Below, in pieces: positions 49,399 to 58,813 of a DNA stretch of 64,000 nucleotides. This DNA comes from Halomonas litopenaei (GTDB lineage Bacteria; Pseudomonadota; Gammaproteobacteria; Pseudomonadales; Halomonadaceae). Positions within the stretch are counted from its first letter, which is position 1. Every line of letters begins with the position of its first letter. The notes below the pieces were generated by a model. The model was not told the DNA's origin. It ran no database searches and saw nothing but the letters and a program-made list of their open reading frames with translations. Position numbers and translations under genes: made by a program. Location of the stretch: positions 1 to 64,000 of the forward strand of contig NZ_PXNS01000003.1 of NCBI RefSeq assembly GCF_003045775.1, in the 5' to 3' direction.

Positions 49399-50366
49399 AC
49401 CAGAACACTCCTGACATCCTTACCTTCGGCGAGGCCATGACGCTGTTCGCCGCCGACGCCCCTGGCGACCTGGCCGAGGTCGAGCGCTTTTCGCGCAGCT
49501 GTGCCGGCGCCGACACCAACGTGGCCATCGGCCTGTCACGGCTGGGCTTCAAGGTGGGCTGGCTCAGTCGGGTCGGCGAAGACTGTTTTGGCCGCTACCT
49601 GCGTGCGAGCCTGGAGCGCGAAGGCCTCGACTGTCGCCACCTGATCACCGACGCCGAGCACGCCACCGGTCTGGTGTTCAAGGAGCGCGCGGTGGGCGGC
49701 GCGGATCCCCGAGTCGAATACCGTCGCCACAACAGCGCCGCCAGCAAGCTGTCGCCGGCCGACGCCCAGGACGTCGACTTCAGCACCCTGCGCCATCTGC
49801 ACGCAACCGGCATCCCGCCTGCGTTGTCCGCCAGCTGCCGTGAACTCTCGCAGTTTCTGCTCGAAAAGGCCCGCCAGCATGGCACCAGCGTGTCCTTCGA
49901 TCCCAACCTGCGTCCGACCCTGTGGGCCAGCGAAAGCGAGATGCGCGACACCCTCAACGGCCTGGCCGCCCAGGCCAACTGGGTGCTGCCCGGTCTGTCC
50001 GAGGGCCAGTTGCTGACCGGCCAGACCAGCGCCCACGATATCGCCGGCTTCTACCTGGATCAGGGTGCAGATGCCGTGGTGATCAAGCTAGGCCCGGAGG
50101 GCAGCTACTATCGCGGCACCCTGACAGGGCAAGACGAAGCCTTCACCGTGGCCGGCGTCCCGGTGGAGACGGTGGTTGATACCGTCGGCGCCGGGGATGG
50201 CTTCGCCGTGGGCTTCGTCAGCGCCATGCTCGATGGTCTCGATCCACACCAGGCGCTCAAGCGCGCCAACCTTATCGGCGCCGAGCAGGTCCAGGTACCG
50301 GGCGACATGGAAGGACTCCCCGACCGCGAGCGCCTGGACCAACTGGAAGCCGCAACCGCGGCCTGA
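49395..50366 (+). CDS. kguK: PfkB sugar kinase, 2-ketogluconokinase (KguK)-like
   Basis: A 323-residue ribokinase-fold kinase. Motif 1 is GADTNVAIGLSRLGFKVGWLSRVGEDCFG (in parts), motif 2 is DTVGAGDGFAVGF near residue 265, with the catalytic Asp in GAGD. Segments such as GDLAEVERF and LHATGIPPALS recall KguK and KDG kinases. The predicted reaction phosphorylates 2-keto-D-gluconate to 2-keto-6-phosphogluconate; 2-keto-3-deoxygluconate is the main alternative. It is coupled (ATGA) to the LacI gene and followed 119 bp later by the reductase gene. Confidence 0.75.
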   Translation: MNQNTPDILTFGEAMTLFAADAPGDLAEVERFSRSCAGADTNVAIGLSRLGFKVGWLSRVGEDCFGRYLRASLEREGLDCRHLITDAEHATGLVFKERAVGGADPRVEYRRHNSAASKLSPADAQDVDFSTLRHLHATGIPPALSASCRELSQFLLEKARQHGTSVSFDPNLRPTLWASESEMRDTLNGLAAQANWVLPGLSEGQLLTGQTSAHDIAGFYLDQGADAVVIKLGPEGSYYRGTLTGQDEAFTVAGVPVETVVDTVGAGDGFAVGFVSAMLDGLDPHQALKRANLIGAEQVQVPGDMEGLPDRERLDQLEAATAA

Positions 50367-50485
50367 CGCGCCGACTGCCGAAGGCCCCCTTGCCTTCGGC
50401 AGACGTCACCCGACGCGGCCCCCGGCTGCCCCATGCCGAAAAGGACGGCCGGCAACCCACCGCACCACAACGACAAGAGCACCCC

Positions 50486-51463
50486 ATGACCAAACGCATC
50501 CTGGTATTTCGCGAGATCAACCAAGAGCAGCTCGACGCCCTGCGCGAGGAGTTCCACGTGGACTACCTGCCGGGCGTCTCGCATACCGAGGACCCGGCCT
50601 TTGTCGACGCCCTGTCACGGGCTCATGGCCTGGTTGGTTCAAGCCTCAAGATCACCTCCTCGCTGCTCGACAGGGCGCCGAACCTCGAGGCTATCGCCAG
50701 TATTTCGGTGGGCTACGACAACTATCCCCTCGACGAGCTGACCCGCCGCGGCATCCTGTTGTGCAACACCCCTGACGTCTTGACCGAGACCACCGCCGAT
50801 ACGGGCTTTCTGCTGATCATGAGCACCGCACGGCGAGCCGTCGAACTGGCCGAGCTGGTCAAGCAAGGCAACTGGAAGGAAAGCATCGGCAAGCCGCTCT
50901 ATGGCAGCGACGTCCACGGCAAGACCCTGGGCATGGTCGGCATGGGCCGCATCGGCGCCGCCATCGCCCGCCGCGGCGCCCTGGGCTTCGGCATGAAGAT
51001 CCTCTATACCAAGGCCTCACCCAAGCCTGAGCTCGAGCGAGAACTCGGCGCCCAGCGACGCGAGCTGGAAGAGCTGCTCGAGCAGGCCGATTTCGTCTGC
51101 GTCACGGTGCCGCTCTCCCGCGAGACCGAAAAGCTCTTTGGCGCCGCCGAGTTCCAGCGCATGAAGCCCGGCGCCATCTTCGTCAACCTGGCCCGTGGCA
51201 AGGTGGTAGACGAAGCCGCCATGATCGCGGCGCTGCAAGACGGCACCCTGCACGCCGCCGGCCTCGACGTCTACGAGCAGGAGCCGCTGCCCGCAGATTC
51301 ACCGCTGCCGCACATGGCCAATGTGGTCGCCCTGCCCCATATCGGCTCGGCCACCCACGAGACGCGTACCGCCATGGCCCAGCGCGCGGTGGACAATATC
51401 CGCCTGGCGCTCAAGGGCGAACGCCCGTTGAGTCCAGTCAACGACGAAGTGCTGAACGACTGA
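50486..51463 (+). CDS. kguD: 2-hydroxyacid dehydrogenase (KguD/GhrB-like 2-ketoaldonate reductase)
   Basis: A 325-residue D-isomer-specific 2-hydroxyacid dehydrogenase. It has the NAD(P) motif GMVGMGRIGAAIARRG, the catalytic Arg in ISVGYDNYP/NLARGK, Glu in LDVYEQEPL and His in LPHIGSATHETR. It resembles E. coli GhrB (2-ketoaldonate reductase) and Pseudomonas KguD. Within this operon it most likely reduces 2-keto-6-phosphogluconate to 6-phosphogluconate. The start at 50486 fits the family; the ribosome-binding site (AAGAG) is weak. Confidence 0.85.
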   Translation: MTKRILVFREINQEQLDALREEFHVDYLPGVSHTEDPAFVDALSRAHGLVGSSLKITSSLLDRAPNLEAIASISVGYDNYPLDELTRRGILLCNTPDVLTETTADTGFLLIMSTARRAVELAELVKQGNWKESIGKPLYGSDVHGKTLGMVGMGRIGAAIARRGALGFGMKILYTKASPKPELERELGAQRRELEELLEQADFVCVTVPLSRETEKLFGAAEFQRMKPGAIFVNLARGKVVDEAAMIAALQDGTLHAAGLDVYEQEPLPADSPLPHMANVVALPHIGSATHETRTAMAQRAVDNIRLALKGERPLSPVNDEVLND

Positions 51464-51534
51464 AGATCCATGGGGTGGCCGGCCCCATCCCCTGAATCGG
51501 CCAACGCCTGACAACACAATAAATCGAGGTTTAC

Positions 51535-52548
51535 ATGACTCATACCCCCAAGCCCCTTTCCCGCACCTCCATTGCGCGCCTCGGCCACGGTCTGCTGGTC
51601 GGCGCTACCCTGTTCGCCGGGCTCGGCCTCGGTGCCAGCGCCCAAGCCTTCGATCTGCGCTTCGGTCACGGCGGCACCGAGGACACTGCCTACCATCTCG
51701 GTGCCACCCGCTTTAAGGAACTGCTCGAACAGTCCGACACCGACCTCGGAGTGCAGATCATGGGCAACTCCGTGCTCGGGCACGAGACAGAAATGTTCGA
51801 GCAGCAGATGGCGGGTGCCCTCGACATGTCGATCATCAACCCGGGATTGATCACCGACTTCTCGGATACCGCCAACGTCTTTTCCATTCCCTTCCTGTAC
51901 CGCGACCAGGAGCACTGGCAAACCGTGCTCGACGGTGAGGTTGGCCGTGAGATTGCCGACCAGATCACCGCCGAGACCGGAGTCAAGGTGCTGGCATTCT
52001 TCGGCGGTGGCAAGCGCCAGATCGTCTCCAGTCGGGCACTCGACAGCCTCGAAGATCTCGAGGGCATGAAGCTTCGCACCAACCCCACCAAGCCGCTGAT
52101 CACCGCCTGGTCTGCCCTCGGCACCGAGCCCACCGTGATGGCCTGGAAGGAAATCTATACCGGCCTGCAACTGGGCGCCATCGATGGCCTGCTCAACGAG
52201 GCGGAGTGGATCCACCGTATGCGCTTCCATGAGGTGGCGCCGCACATCGGCCTTTCCGAACACGACATCACCGTGCGCCTGCTGACCATGTCCGAGATGA
52301 CCTGGGACCGGCTGGACGAAGCGCAACAGGAGGCGGTCATGGATGCGGCTTACCAGGCCGCAAGCTATGCCCGCGGGGTACAGCTCGATCAGGACTCCGA
52401 GGCGCTCGACCTGCTGGTCGAAGAAGGTGCGACCCTGCATGAACTCGACCGCGAGAAGATGCAGGAAATCGTCAGTGAGCCGCTGGCCGAGGTGATCGAG
52501 GAGATGGGCCTGACCGAGCTGCATCAAATGATCGTCAACGCCGAGTAA
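51535..52548 (+). CDS. dctP: TRAP transporter solute-binding protein, DctP family
   Basis: A 337-residue periplasmic binding protein with a signal peptide ending near residue 37 (GASAQA). The mature part has FGHGGTEDTAYHLGATRFKE and the substrate-Arg segment LEGMKLRTNPTKPL. It captures an organic acid for DctQM. The gene order after kguK/kguD suggests a sugar acid such as 2-ketogluconate or gluconate. GAGG lies 5 bases before the ATG. A stable hairpin follows the gene. Confidence 0.9.
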   Translation: MTHTPKPLSRTSIARLGHGLLVGATLFAGLGLGASAQAFDLRFGHGGTEDTAYHLGATRFKELLEQSDTDLGVQIMGNSVLGHETEMFEQQMAGALDMSIINPGLITDFSDTANVFSIPFLYRDQEHWQTVLDGEVGREIADQITAETGVKVLAFFGGGKRQIVSSRALDSLEDLEGMKLRTNPTKPLITAWSALGTEPTVMAWKEIYTGLQLGAIDGLLNEAEWIHRMRFHEVAPHIGLSEHDITVRLLTMSEMTWDRLDEAQQEAVMDAAYQAASYARGVQLDQDSEALDLLVEEGATLHELDREKMQEIVSEPLAEVIEEMGLTELHQMIVNAE

Positions 52549-52558
52549 CCTCCCCCCC

Positions 52559-52580
52559 GCACCGGGGCAAGCCCCGGTGC
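52559..52580 (+). terminator. Intercistronic hairpin after dctP
   Basis: A perfect 10-bp stem GCACCGGGGC/GCCCCGGTGC with a 2-base loop and no T-run, 10 bp past dctP. It is probably a 3'-end stabiliser for the binding-protein message. Confidence 0.6.
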
Positions 52581-52602
52581 CTACCTTCAAGAGGATGAGA
52601 CC

Positions 52603-53208
52603 ATGAGGCTCTTCCTGAACGTGCTCTCGCGCGCGAATCGCGCGCTCGAGAAACTACTGCACTGGATATTGCTGGCGTTGCTGTTCGGTTTTATCGCCAT
52701 GATCATCTACCAGATCGTCAGCCGGAACCTGCCGCTGCTGCCACGCCTTTACTGGACCGAAGAATTCAGCCGGTTTGCCTTCCAGTGGATGATCATGCTG
52801 GGAACCGCCATCGGCGTGCTTCACGCCGACCACTTCGTACTCGAGGCCTTTCCCCGTGGCACTCGTGCCGATCGCCTAACCCGCTGGATCCGTGACCTGG
52901 CATGCCTTGCAGTCGGTGTCATCTTCGTCGTGTATGGCCAGGAATTCGCCGCCTCAGGCCTGCGCCGCAGCGCTACCGCCTCGGGGCTTTCAATGATCTT
53001 CGTCTATTCGGCCTTTATGGTCTGTGGCCTGTTCATTGTGCTATTCGCACTTGAGCGTCTGGCCCGGGCCGTGCTCGACGGCCTTGATGCCATGGAAGCC
53101 GCCATGAACACGCCAGATCCCGTGCAGGAGGCCATCGCGGCCCAGCAAGAACACCATCTCGACCTGGATGCGCCTCAACAGAGTACCGGCGCCGGGAGGC
53201 CATCATGA
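52603..53208 (+). CDS. dctQ: TRAP transporter small permease subunit DctQ
   Basis: A 201-residue membrane protein with four predicted helices and the DctQ-family signature YWTEEFSRFAFQWMIMLGTAIGVLHADHF (shown in parts). The C-terminal 40 residues are acidic and Gln-rich, longer than usual. It bridges the large permease and the binding protein. GAGGATGAGACC lies just upstream, and its stop overlaps the dctM start (ATGA). Confidence 0.92.
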   Translation: MRLFLNVLSRANRALEKLLHWILLALLFGFIAMIIYQIVSRNLPLLPRLYWTEEFSRFAFQWMIMLGTAIGVLHADHFVLEAFPRGTRADRLTRWIRDLACLAVGVIFVVYGQEFAASGLRRSATASGLSMIFVYSAFMVCGLFIVLFALERLARAVLDGLDAMEAAMNTPDPVQEAIAAQQEHHLDLDAPQQSTGAGRPS

Positions 53209-54512
53209 TCTCCATGGATGCCATCTTTATCCTGCCATGGCTGCTGTTTGGCCTGCTCGGCGTGCTTATCGTTGTTGGTGTACCCATCGCCATGGCCCTG
53301 GTGCTGACCGCAGTAGGCATGGTCATCCTCGATCCTCGCCTGACCTACTGGGTCATGTTCCAGCGCATGTACAACGGCATGGACTCCTTTGTGCTGCTGG
53401 CTGTGCCGTTGTTCCTGCTGGCCGGCAATCTGATGAACGCCGCACGCATCACCGACCGCCTGATCACTCTTTGCATGCGTCTCGTCGGTCACGTCAAGGG
53501 GGCGCTTGCCCACGTCAACGTCATGGTCAGCATGCTGTTCGCCGGCGTGTCGGGTTCGTCCACCGCCGACAGTGCCGGTGTCGGTACCGTGCTGATCCCG
53601 GCCATGCAGCGTGAAGGCTACCCCACGCACTTCGCTGTGGCCGTGACCGCCGCATCCTCAGTCATGGGCATCATCATTCCTCCATCGATCAACATGATCG
53701 TATGGGGCGCCCTGACCAATACTTCCATCGCCGGGCTCTTCTTGGGCGGGATTCTTCCGGGGGTAATGATTGGCGTCGCCCAGTTGCTGATGAACATGGG
53801 CTACGTGCGGCGCTACCAGGTGCCGGTACGCCCCCGAGCCAGCTGGCGCCAACTGGCCAGCTCCAGCAAGGACGGACTACTCGCCGCAGGCATCCCGGTG
53901 GTGATCATCGGCGGTATTACCCTGGGTATCGTAACCCCCACCGAAGCGGCGGTAATCGCCGTGCTTTACGCTCTGATACTGGGTTTCATCGTTTACCGGG
54001 AGCTGAGCTTTCGCCAGGTTCTCGATGCCTCGACCGATACCGTGCGGTTGTGCTCGCTCTCGCTCTTCAGTCTGGTGGGCGCGGCCATCTTCGGCTATCT
54101 AATCAGCTTCTATCAGATCCCGCCCAAGTTGATGGAAGGCGTCAACATCACCAACCCGGTGACCCTGTTGATCATCATGACGCTGGTGATGCTGCTCATC
54201 GGCACCTTCATGGATTCGCTGCCCGCCATGGCCATCATGGCACCGATCTTCCAGCCGCTGGCGATGCAGGCCGGGGTGCATCCGGTGCAATTCGGTGTCA
54301 TCGGCGTCATGGCGCTGGGGCTCGGCCTCATTACGCCGCCCTATGGACTCTGCCTGATGATTTCCGCCAAGATCGGAGGCATTCCGCTGCTGAAAGCGCT
54401 CGCCACCACCCTGCTGTATCTAGCGGTAATGCTGGCAGTGATTCTGCTGCTGATCGTCTTTCCCGACATCGTTCTGGCAATCCCGCGCCTGATCGCGCCG
54501 GATTTCGTCTGA
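53205..54512 (+). CDS. dctM: TRAP transporter large permease subunit DctM
   Basis: A 435-residue 12-helix permease with the DctM-family glycine-rich loops VSGSSTADSAGVGTVLIPAM, ASSVMGIIIPPSINMIVWG, GTFMDSLPAMAIMAPIF and LGLGLITPPYGLCLM. It carries out sodium-coupled solute import with DctP and DctQ. It starts inside the dctQ stop. A terminator-like hairpin separates it from the following HAD gene. Confidence 0.94.
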   Translation: MISMDAIFILPWLLFGLLGVLIVVGVPIAMALVLTAVGMVILDPRLTYWVMFQRMYNGMDSFVLLAVPLFLLAGNLMNAARITDRLITLCMRLVGHVKGALAHVNVMVSMLFAGVSGSSTADSAGVGTVLIPAMQREGYPTHFAVAVTAASSVMGIIIPPSINMIVWGALTNTSIAGLFLGGILPGVMIGVAQLLMNMGYVRRYQVPVRPRASWRQLASSSKDGLLAAGIPVVIIGGITLGIVTPTEAAVIAVLYALILGFIVYRELSFRQVLDASTDTVRLCSLSLFSLVGAAIFGYLISFYQIPPKLMEGVNITNPVTLLIIMTLVMLLIGTFMDSLPAMAIMAPIFQPLAMQAGVHPVQFGVIGVMALGLGLITPPYGLCLMISAKIGGIPLLKALATTLLYLAVMLAVILLLIVFPDIVLAIPRLIAPDFV

Positions 54513-54521
54513 TCATCATCC

Positions 54522-54547
54522 GCCGCGACCGTCCCCACGGTCGCGGC
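54522..54547 (+). terminator. Hairpin between dctM and HAD paralogue 2
   Basis: A perfect 11-bp stem GCCGCGACCGT/ACGGTCGCGGC with a 4-base loop, followed by CTTCCTCCTTTTC. It is probably a partial terminator, so the HAD gene may be read at a lower level than the transporter. Confidence 0.6.
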
Positions 54548-54570
54548 CTTCCTCCTTTTCTGAGGTATCC

Positions 54571-55278
54571 ATGTCCGACACCACCGCCCCCCTCTGCCTG
54601 CTGTTCGACTCCGACGGCACCCTGGTCGACAGCGAGCCGCTGCTCGCCCGGGCCATGGCCGAGACCTTCCCCGACTTCGGCCTGCCGTTCACGCCCGAGC
54701 AGTACATGGAGGAGTTTCGCGGCGTGCGCTTTCTCGACATCGTGCTCGAACTCGAGCAACGCTTCGGCGCCCTCGATGACGCCCGGCGCGACGTCATGGA
54801 GGATCGCCTGCGGGACAATATGGCCGCGCGCATGAAGGCCGAGCTGACCCCGGTTCCGGGCATCCCGGAAGCCCTTGCAGCGCTTTCCGGCCACCCCAAG
54901 GCGGTGGCCTCCAACGGTCCGCTGGCCAAGATCCGCCTGGCCATGGCAACCAGTGGACTGGCGCCGCACTTCGGCGACAACCTCTACAGCGCCTACGAGT
55001 TGCAGGTGTGGAAGCCGGACCCCGGGTTGTATCTCGCCGCCGCCGAAGGCATGGGCGCCGAACCGGAGAACTGCGTGGTGATCGACGACGCTGCGGTAGG
55101 GGTGGAAGCCGGACTCAAGGCCGGCATGCAGGTCATCCACATCAACCACTTTCCCGACGAGGAGCATACCCCGGAGGGCGCCATCGCCATCACCCACGCC
55201 AGCGAACTGGTGACGGCCATCGAGCGCTTGAACCTGGAGCGCCGAGGGCATGGGCGGAGCGTCGCCGCCACCGAGTGA
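54571..55278 (+). CDS. HAD-IA phosphatase (YieH-like), paralogue 2
   Basis: A 235-residue HAD phosphatase closely resembling the one at 47362. Motif I is FDSDGTLVDSE, motif II VASNGP, motif III has Lys in WKPDPGLY and motif IV is IDDAAVG. In a 6-phosphogluconate-forming pathway a YieH-type enzyme could dephosphorylate excess 6-phosphogluconate or 2-keto-6-phosphogluconate. It is the last gene of the kgu-like cluster. GAGG precedes the start. Confidence 0.87.
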   Translation: MSDTTAPLCLLFDSDGTLVDSEPLLARAMAETFPDFGLPFTPEQYMEEFRGVRFLDIVLELEQRFGALDDARRDVMEDRLRDNMAARMKAELTPVPGIPEALAALSGHPKAVASNGPLAKIRLAMATSGLAPHFGDNLYSAYELQVWKPDPGLYLAAAEGMGAEPENCVVIDDAAVGVEAGLKAGMQVIHINHFPDEEHTPEGAIAITHASELVTAIERLNLERRGHGRSVAATE

Positions 55279-55519
55279 CCGGGCCAGGGCCCTGCGAGAC
55301 ACTCGTCCAGGCCCCCCCAGGCCAACCGGAGGTCTTTTCGCCACTCTTTGCTACTTTAGCGAGCGTCGGTGCTCTATGCGCGATTGACCACAACGGCTCG
55401 CGAATTGATCTTGATCGCTATACTAAAGTCCCCCGTCGAAACCGGGCATACAGGGATTGCCGCGTTGCACAAGGCTCCCTATGCTGACGGGACAGCCCCT
55501 TAAAGTCAGGAGACACTCC

Positions 55520-56695
55520 ATGCAAGAAGTGGTGATCGTTGCTGCACGCCGTACCGCCGTTGGCGCCTTCGGTGGCTCCCTCGCCGGCATTCCCGCCAGC
55601 GACCTTGGCGCCGCCGTGATCAAGGACGTGCTGGCACAGACCGGCGTCAAGCCGGAACAGGTCGACGAGGTCCTGCTGGGGCAGGTGCTGACCGCAGGTG
55701 TCGGCCAGAACCCCGCCCGTCAGGCGTCCATCAAGGCAGGCCTGCCCGACGCCGTGCCCGCCATGACCATCAACAAGGTCTGCGGCTCCGGCCTCAAGGC
55801 CCTGCATCTGGGCGCCCAGGCGATCATGCTCGGCGACGCCGAGGTGATCATCGCCGGCGGTCAGGAAAACATGTCGGCTTCCCCGCACGTGCTGCCCAAT
55901 TCACGCAACGGCCAGCGCATGGGTGACTGGAAGGCCATCGATACCATGGTCCATGACGGCCTGTGGGACGCCTTCAACAACTACCATATGGGCATCACCG
56001 CCGAGAACCTCGGCGAGAAGTACGGTGTCACCCGCGAGGAGATGGACGCCTTCGCCGCCGCCTCCCAGCAGAAGGCCGCCGCCGCGATCAAGGAAGGCCG
56101 CTTCAAGGGCCAGATCGTGCCGATCGAGATTCCCCAGCGCAAGGGCGACCCGGTGGTCTTCGACACCGACGAGAACCCGCGCGAAGTGTCCGCAGAAAAA
56201 CTCGGCACCATGCGTCCGGCGTTCAAGAAGGACGGCAGCGTGACCGCCGGCAACGCCTCCTCGCTCAACGATGGCGCCGCCGTGGTCATGCTGTGCTCCG
56301 CCGAAAAGGCCAAGGAGCTCGGCCTGGAGCCGCTGGCACGCATCAAGGCCTACGCCAACGCCGGCGTCGACCCGGCGATCATGGGCATCGGCCCGGCCCC
56401 GGCCACCCGCCGCTGCCTCGAGAAAGCCGGCTGGAGCATCGATGAGCTGGATCTGGTCGAGGCCAACGAGGCCTTCGCCGCCCAGGCCATCTCGGTCAAC
56501 AAGGAACTCGGCTGGGATACCGACAAGATCAACGTCAACGGCGGTGCCATCGCCCTTGGCCACCCGATCGGCGCCTCCGGCTGCCGCGTGCTGGTGACCC
56601 TGGTCCACGAGATGATCGCCCGCGACGCCAAGAAGGGCCTTGCTACCCTGTGTATCGGTGGCGGTCAGGGCGTGGCGCTCGCCATCGAGCGCTGA
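55520..56695 (+). CDS. Acetyl-CoA C-acetyltransferase (thiolase)
   Basis: A 391-residue thiolase (AtoB/PhaA group). The acyl-accepting Cys88 lies in [13 protein letters not shown], the His in [14 protein letters not shown], and the second Cys in [13 protein letters not shown]. It joins two acetyl-CoA into acetoacetyl-CoA, the first step of polyhydroxybutyrate synthesis, or runs in reverse in short-chain acid breakdown. The start at 55520 has CAGGAGA 5-8 bases upstream. It stands alone with its own terminator; no phaB or phaC is nearby. Confidence 0.95.
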   Translation: MQEVVIVAARRTAVGAFGGSLAGIPASDLGAAVIKDVLAQTGVKPEQVDEVLLGQVLTAGVGQNPARQASIKAGLPDAVPAMTINKVCGSGLKALHLGAQAIMLGDAEVIIAGGQENMSASPHVLPNSRNGQRMGDWKAIDTMVHDGLWDAFNNYHMGITAENLGEKYGVTREEMDAFAAASQQKAAAAIKEGRFKGQIVPIEIPQRKGDPVVFDTDENPREVSAEKLGTMRPAFKKDGSVTAGNASSLNDGAAVVMLCSAEKAKELGLEPLARIKAYANAGVDPAIMGIGPAPATRRCLEKAGWSIDELDLVEANEAFAAQAISVNKELGWDTDKINVNGGAIALGHPIGASGCRVLVTLVHEMIARDAKKGLATLCIGGGQGVALAIER

Positions 56696-56773
56696 TCGGC
56701 GTCACGACGCAAGAGGGCGCTGACCGACAGGCCCTCGCCAATCAAGCACTTGCGAAGTAAGCACCGCCCAGAT

Positions 56774-56800
56774 AGGCCCCTGCCCAGCAGGGGCCTTTTT
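56774..56800 (+). terminator. Terminator of the thiolase gene
   Basis: Stem AGGCCCCTG/CAGGGGCCT with a 5-base loop, running into TTTTT. Confidence 0.9.
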
Positions 56801-56858
56801 CATGCCACGTTGAGCGGCCCCCCCAGGACGCACTCGCTGTCGCCTCGGGCGCCAGGGA

Positions 56859-58403
56859 TCACACCCCGTTGTCTACCGCCCGTTGCCTACTGTTCGACAG
56901 TTCTTGAGGCTCATCCCGGGGGGCGCTCCACCGCTTCTGGGACCAGGCCGGGGCCGCCAGTCGGAAGAAGCGCTCGACCACCGATTCATCGGTGGGGGCG
57001 CTTGCAAGACTCGTCACGACGAACACCGGCAGGTTGACCAACAGCCCCCAGAAGCCGGCATGGATGCCCAGCGGATGCGGCCACAGGGTGATGCAGGCCA
57101 CCGTCACCACAAAGCCCGCGAGGATGCCGGCGGTCACGCCGCGAGCGTTGGCCCGGGGCCAGAAGAACATGCCGATGAAGGCTGGCAGCACCTGGGAGGC
57201 GAAGCCGAGACCGATCAGCAGGATCATCACCAAGCTCCCCGGCTCGGCGATCGCCAGCGGCGCAATCACCAACGCCATCAAGGGCACGATCAAGCGCTTG
57301 GCCCAGCGCCCGGCACGCTCATCGCTGAAGCCGGCCCAGGGCCCTATCACGTCGCGGCTGAGGCTCAGCGCCACCGAGTGGATAAAGGGCTCGGACGAGG
57401 ACATCGAGGCGGCCAGGGTGCCGGCGCCGAGCAACCCCACCAGCAGCACTGGCAAGTTGGCCATGGCGTACTCGAGCACCACGGTATCGGCACGCTCGAG
57501 CCCCGGCAGGGCGAAGACGCCGATAAAGCCCACCGTGACCAGCGGCAGGATCACCAGATAGTAGCTGGGCAGCCAGGTGGCGGAGAGCCGCAGGGTGCGC
57601 GCCGAGGTAGCGCTCATCCACTGGGTCCACACCGGCGGCATGAACGACAGCATCGAGACGATGATCGAGGTGGTCCAGAAGGCAAAGCTCATGTCGCCAC
57701 CGGCGCCGGGAAGGGTCAGAAACGCCGGGCGCTCGGCGAGGGCCTGACGGTACACCTCGTCAAATCCCCACTGACCGGTGGCGCTGTGGGTGGCCCACAG
57801 ACCGACGGACCAGGCCACCGCGAACATCAATATGCCCTGGAAGACGTTGGTACGACCGATGGCCCGCTGTCCGCGCAGGGTGAGATAGACCGCAATGGCG
57901 CCCAGCACGATCACCACCCCCAGCCAGATCGGGATGCGCCCACCACTCATCACGTTGAGGATGTAGGCCGAGCCGATGGTCTGCAGCACCGCGTAGGCCA
58001 AGGAGCCGATCGCCATCACCAGCGCCGCCAGCGCACCGAGCCCCGGGCTCTGGTAACGATCGGCGATGGCACTGGCCTGGGTAACATGGCCGAAGTGGGC
58101 ACCGAAGGCCCACACCCGGGGGCCGAAGTACCAGGCCACCAGTGCCAGATAGCCCAGGTAGACCACCACGTAGAACACCGGCACGCCCTTGGCGTAGGCC
58201 CAGCCCGGCGCCCCCATGAAGGTGTAGGCACTGACGCTGCCGGCGGCGATCAACAGATACAGCGTCACCGGGCCCATGCTGCGCCCGGCCACGCCCCACT
58301 CCTCCAGCGCGTTCGACGAGCGCTCGGCGCGACCACCCAGGCCGATGACCAGGGCCAGCAGGACGTAGCCAAGGGTCAGACTCAGCGGCAACCACTCACT
58401 CAT
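56859..58403 (-). CDS. Sodium:solute symporter (SSS family)
   Basis: A 514-residue polytopic protein with the LeuT-type SSS fold and about 13 helices. Family segments include EEWGVAGRSMGPVTLYLLIAAGSVSAYTFMG (shown in parts), GSLAYAVLQTIGSAY, and the sodium-site region GTLAASMSSSEPFIHSVALSLSRD. It imports an unidentified organic solute with sodium. The start at 58403 overlaps the end of the upstream DUF3311-like gene by 8 bases. That arrangement is common for this transporter subgroup. Confidence 0.9.
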   Translation of the reverse strand: MSEWLPLSLTLGYVLLALVIGLGGRAERSSNALEEWGVAGRSMGPVTLYLLIAAGSVSAYTFMGAPGWAYAKGVPVFYVVVYLGYLALVAWYFGPRVWAFGAHFGHVTQASAIADRYQSPGLGALAALVMAIGSLAYAVLQTIGSAYILNVMSGGRIPIWLGVVIVLGAIAVYLTLRGQRAIGRTNVFQGILMFAVAWSVGLWATHSATGQWGFDEVYRQALAERPAFLTLPGAGGDMSFAFWTTSIIVSMLSFMPPVWTQWMSATSARTLRLSATWLPSYYLVILPLVTVGFIGVFALPGLERADTVVLEYAMANLPVLLVGLLGAGTLAASMSSSEPFIHSVALSLSRDVIGPWAGFSDERAGRWAKRLIVPLMALVIAPLAIAEPGSLVMILLIGLGFASQVLPAFIGMFFWPRANARGVTAGILAGFVVTVACITLWPHPLGIHAGFWGLLVNLPVFVVTSLASAPTDESVVERFFRLAAPAWSQKRWSAPRDEPQELSNSRQRAVDNGV

Positions 58404-58698
58404 CGTCGACCTCGCCCTCTCCCACCTTTCCAATCCTTGCGTGCGTATCGCCATTGCCAGCTTGCTCGCCGGCTTCGTCCTGACCTCGATGGAGCAGACG
58501 GTTGCCCAGCAGCATCGTCAGCGTACAGCCGACCAGGATCAGGTAGCTCCAGGCCACCAGCGCCGGCAGGCCCAGCACCAGCCGCGCTTGATTGACCAGC
58601 GCGATCACGGGCCAGATACCCGCAGCAAAGACGGCGACGGCCGCCACCAGCACCAGCCAGCCACGCAGGCTCGCTGGCACAACAAGGGAAGAAGACAT
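58396..58698 (-). CDS. DUF3311-like small membrane protein
   Basis: A 100-residue protein with two helices and the pattern W-P-x(3)-LVN-x(7)-LGLPALVAW-x(2)-L that characterises DUF3311 proteins. These are encoded next to SSS symporters and presumed to be accessory subunits. The start at 58698 was chosen by composition; upstream codons look non-coding. Its 3' end overlaps the symporter start by 8 bases, so the two are surely co-expressed. Confidence 0.75.
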   Translation of the reverse strand: MSSSLVVPASLRGWLVLVAAVAVFAAGIWPVIALVNQARLVLGLPALVAWSYLILVGCTLTMLLGNRLLHRGQDEAGEQAGNGDTHARIGKVGEGEVDDE

Positions 58699-58813
58699 CG
58701 AGGCTCCTCGACTCACGGTAAGTCCATCATCAAACAACAAGAACGAAAGCGAGCCGAGGTTACCCTCTGCCACGACTCGCCATAAGGGCTGACGCCCTGC
58801 GCCATGCCCGGGA

